The notes beneath the pieces were generated by a model. That model was not told the origin of the DNA, made no database searches, and was given only the letters and a program-made list of their open reading frames with translations. DNA of 64,000 bases from Marivirga harenae. Lineage in GTDB: Bacteria > Bacteroidota > Bacteroidia > Cytophagales > Cyclobacteriaceae. Positions 26,080 through 34,671 of this stretch are shown here, piece by piece. The stretch covers positions 255,501 through 319,500 of the forward strand of contig NZ_CP130565.1 in the NCBI RefSeq assembly GCF_030534335.1, given 5' to 3'. The position numbers and the translations under genes are program-made. How positions within the stretch are numbered: the stretch's first letter is position 1; each line of letters opens with the position of its first letter.

Positions 26080-26819
26080 TGTTTTTAGAAATTCAACATA
26101 TTAATAAAAGCTTTGGCAAAGAGCAGATCGTAAAGGATCTGAATTTTTCGCTAGCTCCGCAAAAAACCTTAAGCATTTTGGGTAAATCTGGTTGTGGAAA
26201 AACCAGCATGCTTAAAATAATTGGTGGCTTGCTTAAGGCAGACAGTGGTAATATAATTTTGGATGGGAATGATATCAGCGAATTGGAAGCTGAGAAGAGA
26301 AATATCGTTTACCTCTACCAAGAAGATTTACTTTTCCCACACTTAAATGTATTCGAAAATATTGCATTTGGTCTTCGAATAAAAAAACAAAAAGAAGAGC
26401 ATATTCAAAGCAAGGTCAAGGAAATGCTGGAGCTTTTGGAATTGGAAAATCATGGCCAAAAAATGCCTCATCAGCTTTCAGGGGGGCAAAGACAAAGGGT
26501 TTCCTTTGGAAGAGCCATCATCATCAACCCTGCTTTGCTTCTATTAGATGAGCCTTTTGGTAGCCTAGATGCCGGCACTCGGCAAAGAATGCAACAATTA
26601 TTTAAAGACATAGCACATAAATTTAAGATCACCTCACTTTTTGTCACCCACGATTTGAAAGAAGCTATACTAATGGGGGATGAAATTGCCTTTATGCAAA
26701 GTGGAAAACTCAAATTATATAAAAATAAAGAAGAATTTATAGCAGACCCTTCAACTGGTGTGCAAAATGAAATCGGCTTTTGGGAAAATCTAATCCCAAA
26801 AGAACAAGACATAATTTAA
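26079..26819 (+). CDS. YnjD-like ABC transporter ATP-binding protein
   Basis: 246 residues. Walker A is GKSGCGKTS (about 36-44), the Q loop is in LYQEDLLFPHLNV, the signature is LSGGQRQRVSFGRA, Walker B is LLLLDEPFGSLD and the switch histidine is in VTHDLKEA. It powers the YnjBC-like importer. The importer set is complete (binding protein, two permeases, ATPase) and in the standard order. The imported substrate is unknown, and neighbours point to a nucleoside-like compound. Confidence 0.92.
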   Translation: MFLEIQHINKSFGKEQIVKDLNFSLAPQKTLSILGKSGCGKTSMLKIIGGLLKADSGNIILDGNDISELEAEKRNIVYLYQEDLLFPHLNVFENIAFGLRIKKQKEEHIQSKVKEMLELLELENHGQKMPHQLSGGQRQRVSFGRAIIINPALLLLDEPFGSLDAGTRQRMQQLFKDIAHKFKITSLFVTHDLKEAILMGDEIAFMQSGKLKLYKNKEEFIADPSTGVQNEIGFWENLIPKEQDII

Positions 26820-26830
26820 ATCAAAAATAT

Positions 26831-27757
26831 ATGGAAACGAAAAATATTTGGATTGATACCGACCTCTCTGTAGGCATGAAAAGACACATCAGAGAAGGAT
26901 ATTGCGATGTGGATGACGGATACGCACTGTTACAATTATTTAAAGCTGAAAATATCCATATAAAGGGGATAAGTGCAGTATTTGGAAATACTCTAATTGA
27001 TGACGCCTACAGACTTTGTCAGCAAATGAGTAAAGAATTTGCTAAGAATGAAATCCCTGTTTACAAAGGAGCTGGGACAGCAATTGATCTTAGCAAGGTA
27101 GAAACCAATGATGCTGTGGAAGCTTTGGCAACAGCCTTGAAAGAAACTCAATTGACCATTTTAGCTATCGGTCCAGCTACCAATGTGGGAATATTACTTT
27201 TGCAATATCCTGAATTGAAAAACCAAATTAAAGAAGTAGTTCTAGTGGCTGGAAGAAGAAAACCAACTGATTATTTCAAAATTGGCAATCAAGGAAATCA
27301 TGCAAGGGATTTAAATTTCGATTTAGATAATCAAGCTTTTAACATCATGTTTGAAGCAGGTGTCCCTGTCACTTTATGTCCTTTCGAAATTTCAAGCAAA
27401 GTATGGATTGGATCAGATGATCTAAAAAAACTAGATAATGGCGAGGCCGGAAATAAATGGCTAGCAGAGCATTCTCAGCCATGGTTAGCACAATGGATCA
27501 ATCAAGGCGCTAGTGGTTTTAATCCTTTTGATGTTTTGGCGAGCCACTACATCATATCACCCGAAGATATTATCAGTGAAGACCTAAAAGCACAATTAGA
27601 AATTCATCCAGACGATACAGTAAAGGACAATGACAAGTTAGTATTCAAGAACTACCTGCTGTGTCGTAGTGAGGGATCATTTCCTGTAAAATACTGCCAT
27701 GATGTGGTATCAGACTATCATGAAAAATTAATGGATTCTTTAACCAAAAAAAGCTAG
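26831..27757 (+). CDS. Variant inosine-uridine-preferring nucleoside hydrolase family protein
   Basis: 308 residues from ATG 26831; an in-frame codon at 26780 overlaps the ATPase gene and adds residues unlike the family. The calcium-binding N-terminus is split. IDTDLSVG is followed by about a dozen inserted residues before CDVDDGYALLQLF, where typical members have one compact DTDPGIDDALAL. AIGPATNVG and NQGNHARDLNFDLDNQAF match the family core. The C-terminal motif reads NPFDVLASHY, so the catalytic histidine of the usual HD pair is a phenylalanine. Expected reaction: N-glycosidic bond cleavage of a nucleoside or similar. Its place in the importer operon supports this. Confidence 0.82.
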   Translation: METKNIWIDTDLSVGMKRHIREGYCDVDDGYALLQLFKAENIHIKGISAVFGNTLIDDAYRLCQQMSKEFAKNEIPVYKGAGTAIDLSKVETNDAVEALATALKETQLTILAIGPATNVGILLLQYPELKNQIKEVVLVAGRRKPTDYFKIGNQGNHARDLNFDLDNQAFNIMFEAGVPVTLCPFEISSKVWIGSDDLKKLDNGEAGNKWLAEHSQPWLAQWINQGASGFNPFDVLASHYIISPEDIISEDLKAQLEIHPDDTVKDNDKLVFKNYLLCRSEGSFPVKYCHDVVSDYHEKLMDSLTKKS

Positions 27758-27761
27758 CACT

Positions 27762-28754
27762 ATGATTAAACTTGACAATCAATTAGAAACCATCGATAGT
27801 TATTTAAGCGATAAAAAATGGTTAGAAGAAAATGAAAAAGTAGCTTCAGTTGAAAAGCCTGGTGAAGGGAATATGAACTTTACCTTAAGATGTAGAACTT
27901 CAAATGACCACTCTTTCATCATAAAACAAAGTCGTGATTTTGTTGAAAAGTTTCCACAAGTACCCGCTCCAGCAGAACGGGTTCTAAGAGAATCTGAATT
28001 CTATGAAATTATTAGAAAGAACCCCGATTTAAGTCGTAGAACTCCTGAAATTATAGCGGTCGATGAAGAAAACCATATCATCCTGATGGAAGATCTGGGC
28101 GAGAGTAGTGATTACTCTTTTTTATATCAGGAGGGTAAGAACTTATCTGAAACCGAGCTCAAAGAAATCATGCACTTCATAGCCGATTTACACACCCATT
28201 TTACAACTGACAGTAGCTCGAAAACCATTCAGAATAAGGAAATGCGGCAGCTTAATCATGAGCATATCTTCAAATTCCCTTTTATGAAAGATAACGGGAT
28301 GAATTTGGATGATGTTATGCCAGGATTGGAAGCTGTGAAACAAAGTATAATTCGTAATGAAGCACTTCATTTAGCACTCAAGCAGCTTGGTGATCTGTAT
28401 TTATCTGATGGCAAGCACTTACTACATGGAGACTACTTTCCGGGAAGCTGGCTCAATACCAAATCAGGCTTAAAAATCATCGATCCTGAATTTTGCTTTT
28501 TTGGTCCTAAGGAATTTGAAATAGGAGTATGTATGGCACATTTATATTTGGCAAAACAACCCTACCCTATTATCCAGAAAGCAATGGATTTCTACAAAGA
28601 AAAAGCGCCCTTCGATGATGTATTAATGATGAAATTCATGGCTGTGGAAATGATGCGAAGAATCTTAGGATTAGCTCAACTACCGATCAGTCAAACACTG
28701 GAAGAAAGGAAAGCACTAGTGGAAAGAGGCGTCATGATGCTGACTAAATATTAA
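27762..28754 (+). CDS. MtnK-like phosphotransferase (APH/choline kinase fold)
   Basis: 330 residues, starting five bases after the hydrolase stop. The N-lobe has GEGNMNFTLRCR and the lysine in FIIKQSRDF; ILMEDLGE is the hinge. The catalytic loop is LLHGDYFPGSWL, and the metal-binding Asp is in LKIIDPEFCFFGPKEFEIG. The pattern IKQ...ME-DL...HGD...IDPEF is closest to methylthioribose kinase MtnK. It probably phosphorylates the sugar or another product released by the hydrolase. No mtnA or later methionine-salvage gene is visible, so methylthioribose itself is not assured. Confidence 0.78.
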   Translation: MIKLDNQLETIDSYLSDKKWLEENEKVASVEKPGEGNMNFTLRCRTSNDHSFIIKQSRDFVEKFPQVPAPAERVLRESEFYEIIRKNPDLSRRTPEIIAVDEENHIILMEDLGESSDYSFLYQEGKNLSETELKEIMHFIADLHTHFTTDSSSKTIQNKEMRQLNHEHIFKFPFMKDNGMNLDDVMPGLEAVKQSIIRNEALHLALKQLGDLYLSDGKHLLHGDYFPGSWLNTKSGLKIIDPEFCFFGPKEFEIGVCMAHLYLAKQPYPIIQKAMDFYKEKAPFDDVLMMKFMAVEMMRRILGLAQLPISQTLEERKALVERGVMMLTKY

Positions 28755-28771
28755 AAACCAAACACTATACA

Positions 28772-31700
28772 ATGAAGAAATTAATACTAATCTTATGCTA
28801 TTTGCTGAGTTTCCATCTATCTGCTCAAAATAGCAATACTTATTCTTCTGTAGTCATCGACTCAAGAGGAGAGCCTATTCCCGGGGCAGTTGTAAATGAA
28901 ATGGGTACTGAAAGATTTGCAGTCACTTTAAAAGATGGTAGTTTTCAACTGAAAACACCGTCTGAGAACTTCTTACTGAACATTCAATTCTTAGGCTTTG
29001 AGGATTTGCAGATAGATATTCGAAATGGAAATATCCCTGCTAACATCATGTTGACTGAAGATCTGGAGCAGCTCGATGAAGTGGTTGTAACTGCATTAGG
29101 GATTGAAAGAGAGAAGCAGTCTTTAGCCTCATCAATAGGAAAAATAGACAGCAAGCAGCTAACAGATGTACCCATGACAAATCTTGTTAACAGTATGGCA
29201 GGTCAAGTTTCTGGTGTCCAAATTACCAATGGTTCCTCAGGAGTGGGGTCCTCATCTAGAATTATAATCAGAGGTGAAAATTCTTTAACTGGCACTAATC
29301 AACCATTATTTGTGGTTGATGGCGTACCTATCAGTAACGAACAAATCACCAGCGATTTAGTAAACAACGGATCATTACAAGAAGTGGACTGGGGAAATGG
29401 TGGTGCTGAAATTGATCCAGAAAATATTGCTTCAATATTTATTTTAAAGGGAGCAGGATCTGCTGCCCTTTATGGTTCCAGAGCGGCAAATGGTGTTGTT
29501 TTAATCACTACTAAAAGAGGAAAGGCTCAACAAGGTTTAGGAATTAGCACGAGCAGTTCACTTACATTTGAAACACTCTTAACATTACCTGATTATCAAA
29601 ATGAATATGGTGGTGGAATTGGTGATTTCGCGTTTGATACAGGTCTTGGTGCCCTGGATGGAACAGCTGGCATTTTCAGCTACGGTCCAAAATTAGATCA
29701 AGGTGATTTAATAGCGCAATTTGATGGACCTTCTACTGATATCAACGGAAACCCTGTAAGGGGTGGAGATGTAATAGCTAGGACTCGGGCAGATGGTAGC
29801 TTGACAGAAATCAGACCAACTGAATGGGTATCTAGACCCAACAATATCAGGAATTTCTTTGAGACAGGCATCACGGCTCAAAATAATATTGCAGTAAATT
29901 CAGCTAGTGACAAAGGAAATATACGGCTGGCTTACAGCAACTTGCGAAATGAGGGTATACTACCTAATACTGATTTAAACAGAGACGGTCTGGCGATCAG
30001 TTTAGACCAACAATTAACTGACCAATTAAGTGTAAATACTTATGTTAATTACATCAATACAAGAAGTAAAAACCGCCCTAACTTAGGTTATGGCTACGAA
30101 AATGTAATGTATGGCTTTAACTGGACACAAAGACAAACAGACTTTGATCCGCTCAAAAATTATTGGCAGGCCGGTCAGGAAGGTTTAGAGCAGTTCAACT
30201 ACAATTACGCTTGGGTCAATAATCCTTACTTCACCTTATTTGAAAACACGAATAGTTTTGACAAGCATCGAGTTTTAGGAAATGCCTCTGCAAATTATGA
30301 TTTCAGTGAGAAATTACGTTTTACGGTAAGAAGCGGTACTGACATCTACAATGACAACAGGGCATTTCGAAGGGCACTAAGCACCAACGCCAATCCTACG
30401 GGTAGTTATCGTGAAGATCAGGTGTTTTATAAAGAAATGAATACAGATTTCCTACTGTCTTATTCCGATCGAATACATGAAGATTTCACTTATGATCTTT
30501 CGGTAGGAGCAAATCGCTTCGATCAGACCGTCACCTACAAATTTACTGAAGCTTCTCAACTAGCGCTACCAAATATTTATACATTAGCCAATTCTAATGC
30601 ACCCTTAACAGGGAATAATGAATTATTTGAAAAGCGTATCAATAGTATTTATGGCACAGGAAATATCAGTTTTAGAAATGCCCTCTATCTTGACGTTACC
30701 GTACGTAATGACTGGAGCAGCACGCTACCCATCGACAACAATTCATTTGCTTACTATTCAAGCGGCTTAAGTTATGTATTATCCAATATGGTAGAACTAC
30801 CACAGCTTTTCACTTTTGTGAAACTGAGAGCCAGTGCAGCCAGCGTAGGTAATGACACGGATCCATATCAACTGCTGAATACTTTTGCTTTCAACCAGAA
30901 CTATGGTGATAAGCTTAAGGTAACTAACCAAAGCACTTTAAAAAATCTGAATTTGAGGCCTGAAAGACTTACCGCCTACGAAACAGGAGCAGAAATTTGG
31001 CTTCTTAAGGATAGGATTCAAACAGATATTACCGTTTACCAAAACACTAGTACCGACCAAATCATTGCTCGGCCTATTTCCTTAACTACTGGTTTTGCCA
31101 ATAAACTGGAAAACGGTGGAAAAGTACAAACTAGAGGACTTGAAGCCTCAATCACAGGATTAGCCATCAAGCAAAACAACTTTCAATGGAAAGTAGCGGC
31201 TAATTATTCAGCTTACAGAAGTCGAGTACTAGAATTACCTGAAGGGGTAGATCAGTTCGTAACAGGTAATGCTGATTTCTTTGGCGGTGCAGGCGGCTCC
31301 AATTCTTTATTCTATATAGCTAAAGAAAATGGTCTAGTTGGAGATATGTACGGGACTGGTTTCAAAAAGGTAAACGGAAGAACCGTATATGACAGCAATG
31401 GAGCTCCTATTACAGACGGGACATTACGACTGTTAGGCAATTACAACCCTGATTTCTCTGTAGGTCTCAGCAATGAGTTCTCCTATAAGAATATAATCAT
31501 GAATGTCCTGTTTGACTTCAGATATGGAGGTATTATCGCTTCAAGGACAAGGTCTTTAGGTAATACTTCTGGAGTTTTGAAAGAAACTTTAGCAGGTCGA
31601 GAAAATGGAATTATTGGAGATGGAATAGTCAACATTGGAACCGAAGAAAACCCTAACTATGTCGAGAACACCACCAGTGTTTCAGCAATTTCTTACTATA

Positions 31701-31990
31701 ACGCCATTTACTCAAGAGGAAACGAAGAAAGCTCTATTTATGATGCTTCTTATATTAAATTGAGGCAAGTAGGTCTTTATTATAGTTTAAGTAAGCAGCT
31801 GAGCCAAAGAATCGGCTTCCAGAGTGTCAAATTTGGATTCATCGGCAGCAATCTTTTACTGTTCACCGAAAACCCTCATGTTGATCCCGAATTAAATGCT
31901 CTACAAGGCAGAAACATAGTACAGGGTGTAGATGATATGTCATTACCCTCCACAAGAAGTTTCGGTTTCAGCATTAAAACAAAATTTTAA
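28772..31990 (+). CDS. SusC/RagA-type TonB-dependent outer-membrane receptor
   Basis: 1072 residues. The signal peptide is MKKLILILCYLLSFHLSAQ. An N-terminal CarboxypepD_reg domain follows (VIDSRGEPIPGAVVNEMG). The conserved LDEVVVTALGI stretch leads into the plug (PLFVVDGVPIS, GSAALYGSRAANGVVLITTK). The barrel fills the rest and ends with the aromatic-tailed SFGFSIKTKF. It would form the outer-membrane channel with the SusD partner encoded 10 bases downstream. Being in one run with the YnjBCD-like importer is the notable point, because SusCD pairs usually serve glycans. Confidence 0.93.
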   Translation: MKKLILILCYLLSFHLSAQNSNTYSSVVIDSRGEPIPGAVVNEMGTERFAVTLKDGSFQLKTPSENFLLNIQFLGFEDLQIDIRNGNIPANIMLTEDLEQLDEVVVTALGIEREKQSLASSIGKIDSKQLTDVPMTNLVNSMAGQVSGVQITNGSSGVGSSSRIIIRGENSLTGTNQPLFVVDGVPISNEQITSDLVNNGSLQEVDWGNGGAEIDPENIASIFILKGAGSAALYGSRAANGVVLITTKRGKAQQGLGISTSSSLTFETLLTLPDYQNEYGGGIGDFAFDTGLGALDGTAGIFSYGPKLDQGDLIAQFDGPSTDINGNPVRGGDVIARTRADGSLTEIRPTEWVSRPNNIRNFFETGITAQNNIAVNSASDKGNIRLAYSNLRNEGILPNTDLNRDGLAISLDQQLTDQLSVNTYVNYINTRSKNRPNLGYGYENVMYGFNWTQRQTDFDPLKNYWQAGQEGLEQFNYNYAWVNNPYFTLFENTNSFDKHRVLGNASANYDFSEKLRFTVRSGTDIYNDNRAFRRALSTNANPTGSYREDQVFYKEMNTDFLLSYSDRIHEDFTYDLSVGANRFDQTVTYKFTEASQLALPNIYTLANSNAPLTGNNELFEKRINSIYGTGNISFRNALYLDVTVRNDWSSTLPIDNNSFAYYSSGLSYVLSNMVELPQLFTFVKLRASAASVGNDTDPYQLLNTFAFNQNYGDKLKVTNQSTLKNLNLRPERLTAYETGAEIWLLKDRIQTDITVYQNTSTDQIIARPISLTTGFANKLENGGKVQTRGLEASITGLAIKQNNFQWKVAANYSAYRSRVLELPEGVDQFVTGNADFFGGAGGSNSLFYIAKENGLVGDMYGTGFKKVNGRTVYDSNGAPITDGTLRLLGNYNPDFSVGLSNEFSYKNIIMNVLFDFRYGGIIASRTRSLGNTSGVLKETLAGRENGIIGDGIVNIGTEENPNYVENTTSVSAISYYNAIYSRGNEESSIYDASYIKLRQVGLYYSLSKQLSQRIGFQSVKFGFIGSNLLLFTENPHVDPELNALQGRNIVQGVDDMSLPSTRSFGFSIKTKF

Positions 31991-32000
31991 GAAGTAAAAA

Positions 32001-33446
32001 ATGAAAATATTCAACTATACATTCACCTTACTGCTAGCCGCTCTGTTAATTACGGCCTGCACAGATAACTTTGAGGAAATCAATGAAAATCCCAATTCCC
32101 CGGAAAATGTGGAGCCTCAATTTTTACTCACTAATATTATTTCAGTTTCTAGTGATCAGAATACCTACTATCAAGGCTTTGATCAGTCAAATTACTTTTC
32201 TCAACATGTTGCAGCGATTGACTTTGGATTTTTAGACAGATACATCATTGGTTCTAATTCAACCTATTGGGCTGTGGTAAATGGGTTGCTGACCGACATC
32301 AACTCAATGAAGGCATCTCCTACCTCAAATGAAGCATACGCAGCAGTAGGAGATATTATGAGGTGTTTCCTGTTCACCCAAATGACCGATATGTGGAATG
32401 ATGTCCCTTATACCGAGGCAGGAAGATTAGAGGAAGGAATTGACAAACCAAAATATGATACTCAGGAAAGTATTTATACGGATCCTGAAACCGGTATTTT
32501 AGCAGTATTGACAAGGTCAGCGAATACGTTAGAGAGCACAAATCAGCTGATAAACGGTGATGTAATGTTCAATAACGACTTGGATAAATGGGTAAGGTTC
32601 GCAAATTCGCTTCGAGTAAGATACCTGATGAGGATAAGCAAGAGATTGAATGACTTCTCTGAATTATCTTCTTTAGCCAACTCTGGAAAATTGATGGAAT
32701 CCAATGCAGATAATGCCGTATTGCCGTATTTGGCATCCGCTCCGAACCAGTTTCCATTTTTTCTTTCTTCTGTAGGTGGGTTAGTAGAGCATGTGATGAG
32801 CAAGACAGCTGATTCTGTCCTTAGCCTTTGGGATGATCCAAGGATTGCAGTACTATATCAGCCAGTAGCTGCCGGTTTAGCTAATGACTCTGTTTACTAT
32901 CGAGGCATCCAAAATGGTCAAACTAATGAGCGAGTGCAACAACTTGGACTAGGAGTCAATGATTTATCAGTTGTAGGATCAATTTTTAGGGATGTTCCTG
33001 ACGGAGCAGACGCACAATTCATGCAGTATGCAGAAGTACAATTTGCTTTGGCTGAAGCAGTTGAAAGAAATTATATTGCTGGAAATGTTCAGCAGTACTA
33101 TGAAAATGGAGTAAGAGCAAGTTTCGAATATTATGGTGTTGATGTCCCAGAAGACTACTTCTCAAGGGATGCAGTTGAATTGAACGGTACTGATAACATC
33201 ACCAAAATAATGACCCAAAAATGGTTGAGTCTCATCAATATTGGGCACGAAGCATGGTTCAACATCAGACGAACTGGCATACCTTCTTTACAGGCCGGAC
33301 CAGACGCAGTTAATGAAGGAAGATATCCTGTTCGGTATTTATACCCGGAATCAGAGCAAGCCACAAATACTGAAAATTATCAAGAAGCAGTCCAAAGAAT
33401 TGGTGGTGATGATATCAACAGCAAAGGATGGTGGGAACGTGATTAA
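32001..33446 (+). CDS. SusD/RagB-like outer-membrane lipoprotein (SusD-like_2 type)
   Basis: 481 residues. The lipobox is LITACTDN. The segment NENPNSPENVEPQFLLTNI is the typical beginning of the SusD-like_2 group, and helical TPR-like pairs such as LFTQMTDMWNDVPYTEA are clear. LVE and AEAVERNYI belong to the ligand-binding core. It forms the lid of the SusC channel on the cell surface. It ends the gene run; a hairpin terminator lies 40 bases downstream. Confidence 0.9.
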   Translation: MKIFNYTFTLLLAALLITACTDNFEEINENPNSPENVEPQFLLTNIISVSSDQNTYYQGFDQSNYFSQHVAAIDFGFLDRYIIGSNSTYWAVVNGLLTDINSMKASPTSNEAYAAVGDIMRCFLFTQMTDMWNDVPYTEAGRLEEGIDKPKYDTQESIYTDPETGILAVLTRSANTLESTNQLINGDVMFNNDLDKWVRFANSLRVRYLMRISKRLNDFSELSSLANSGKLMESNADNAVLPYLASAPNQFPFFLSSVGGLVEHVMSKTADSVLSLWDDPRIAVLYQPVAAGLANDSVYYRGIQNGQTNERVQQLGLGVNDLSVVGSIFRDVPDGADAQFMQYAEVQFALAEAVERNYIAGNVQQYYENGVRASFEYYGVDVPEDYFSRDAVELNGTDNITKIMTQKWLSLINIGHEAWFNIRRTGIPSLQAGPDAVNEGRYPVRYLYPESEQATNTENYQEAVQRIGGDDINSKGWWERD

Positions 33447-33485
33447 TTAGTAATTAATCATTAGGCAATTAATAATTCGATATCT

Positions 33486-33518
33486 AGACCTGTCAGGTTT
33501 TGAAAAGCTGACAGGTCT
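33486..33518 (+). terminator. Terminator-like hairpin after susD, sharing the CTGTCAGGTTTT core
   Basis: AGACCTGTCA (33486-33495) pairs with TGACAGGTCT (33509-33518), followed by CTTTCTCTT. The CTGTCAGGTTTT stretch is also in the hairpin at 20418, which suggests a dispersed element. The flanks are rich in AATTAAT/AATTCGTAATT words. Confidence 0.6.
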
Positions 33519-33579
33519 CTTTCTCTTGAAACGCTAGCCATATTCATAATCAAAAAATTCATAATTCGTAATTAAAAGT

Positions 33580-33933
33580 ATGGAACTAATATTTGTTTAC
33601 AATGCCAATTCAGGAAAATGGAATGGCTACATGGACATCATGCACAAAATATTCTCTCCCAAAACTTATCCCTGCAGCTTATGTGACATCACCTACGGGA
33701 CTTTCAAAATCAGGGAAGAATGGGCTGAATTTAAAAAGACTTTGGATATCCCGCTAACCTTTTTACACAAGGATGAATGGTTGGAACAATACGGAATTAA
33801 AGATAATCTCCCTGCTATTTTCATAAAAGAAGGTGAAGATATTAAAAATTGGATTCCTGCTGAAACACTGGATCAGCAGGATTTAGGATCATTGAAAAGT
33901 CTTATTGTGGAGAAATTGGAGATGGTTAAATAA
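33580..33933 (+). CDS. Small conserved-looking cytoplasmic protein with a CxxC motif
   Basis: 117 residues without signal or membrane helix. It opens MELIFVYNANSGKWNGYMDI and contains TYPCSLCDITYGTFKIREEW, then LTFLHKDEW and DNLPAIFIKEGEDI. The C-S-L-C pair with a following strand and the PAIF segment give it a loosely thioredoxin-like look. I recall similar unnamed Bacteroidota proteins but no defined function. It stands 134 bases after susD beyond a terminator, and it is divergent in function from the RAYT that faces it. Confidence 0.6.
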   Translation: MELIFVYNANSGKWNGYMDIMHKIFSPKTYPCSLCDITYGTFKIREEWAEFKKTLDIPLTFLHKDEWLEQYGIKDNLPAIFIKEGEDIKNWIPAETLDQQDLGSLKSLIVEKLEMVK

Positions 33934-33960
33934 CATCCGTGTAGTTTTATTTTTTATGCA

Positions 33961-34611
33961 CTAATTCTCAAAAAATCTATCCTCCTCCCAATTTTTAGTA
34001 TTATTGCGGATATATTTTTTGATCCTATAATATTCTTCTTTTGTTCTGATGATATGGTCATGGAATCGGGTTTGCCAGCCATTTTCCAAATTTAAACGAT
34101 TAGCATGTTTTGTAACAGCAGATTTGTAGGAACCAATAATGGATGAGATAGAATTTTTCCCAGGGTTTTGGAACCTGGTTTTGCCCGTCAATATTTCTGG
34201 ATTATTCATTTCCGTGGGTGTAGAGACAATGCATGCATTGTCTCTGCCGTACCCTGTTCTACCGTTATCAGCACCATCATTCCATAATGAATTAAAATCA
34301 AAAACCTCAAAATAGACAGGTGGCGGAAAACCATTTTGCAAAACCAATATTCCATGGATATGATTTGGCATTACCACAAACTCATCTAAATGCACTGATA
34401 TTGCGTGGTGGGGAATTTCATGCCAGAATACATTTGCCAAAATGCCCTGATGAGACAATTGCATTTTTCCATCGATTATTTCACCAAAAAAATGATGCCG
34501 ATCTTTTGTACAAATTGTAACGAAATAACTGGCATCCCATCTGTAATCCCATTTTTGCCTTCGGGCAGATGCTGTTCTATAGGTGTTTTTGAACTTTTCA
34601 CTCATAATCAA
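33961..34611 (-). CDS. REP-associated tyrosine transposase (RAYT, Y1_Tnp) with in-frame palindrome
   Basis: 216 residues of the IS200-like Y1 family. The metal-binding HUH pair is in VVMPNHIHGILVL, and the catalytic tyrosine is in SIIGSYKSAVTKH. RAYTs are single-copy, domesticated relatives of IS200 transposases that act on REP palindromes. Between the two motifs is a low-conservation insert including DNACIVSTPTEMNN, and its DNA is a 24-bp perfect palindrome. Typical members are about 170-190 residues, so the insert accounts for the extra length. The gene has no inverted repeats or partner ORF, so it is not an IS by itself. Confidence 0.88.
   Translation of the reverse strand: MIMSEKFKNTYRTASARRQKWDYRWDASYFVTICTKDRHHFFGEIIDGKMQLSHQGILANVFWHEIPHHAISVHLDEFVVMPNHIHGILVLQNGFPPPVYFEVFDFNSLWNDGADNGRTGYGRDNACIVSTPTEMNNPEILTGKTRFQNPGKNSISSIIGSYKSAVTKHANRLNLENGWQTRFHDHIIRTKEEYYRIKKYIRNNTKNWEEDRFFEN
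34222..34245. repeat. 24-bp perfect palindrome (REP-like) inside the RAYT gene
   Basis: The left half AGAGACAATGCA is followed immediately by its exact reverse complement TGCATTGTCTCT. The GTAGAGAC...GTCTCT form is that of REP hairpins that accompany RAYT genes in many genomes. It is translated in frame as GRDNACIVST. Confidence 0.8.
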
Positions 34612-34671
34612 TGGGGAATTGCTTACAAATTGAAAATCTAATTATCCCATATTTGTTGGTCTAATATCAAT

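Noticed and set aside
33961-34611. An IS200/IS605 insertion sequence
   Set aside because: There are no end hairpins flanking the gene and no tnpB; the protein matches the single-copy RAYT type instead.
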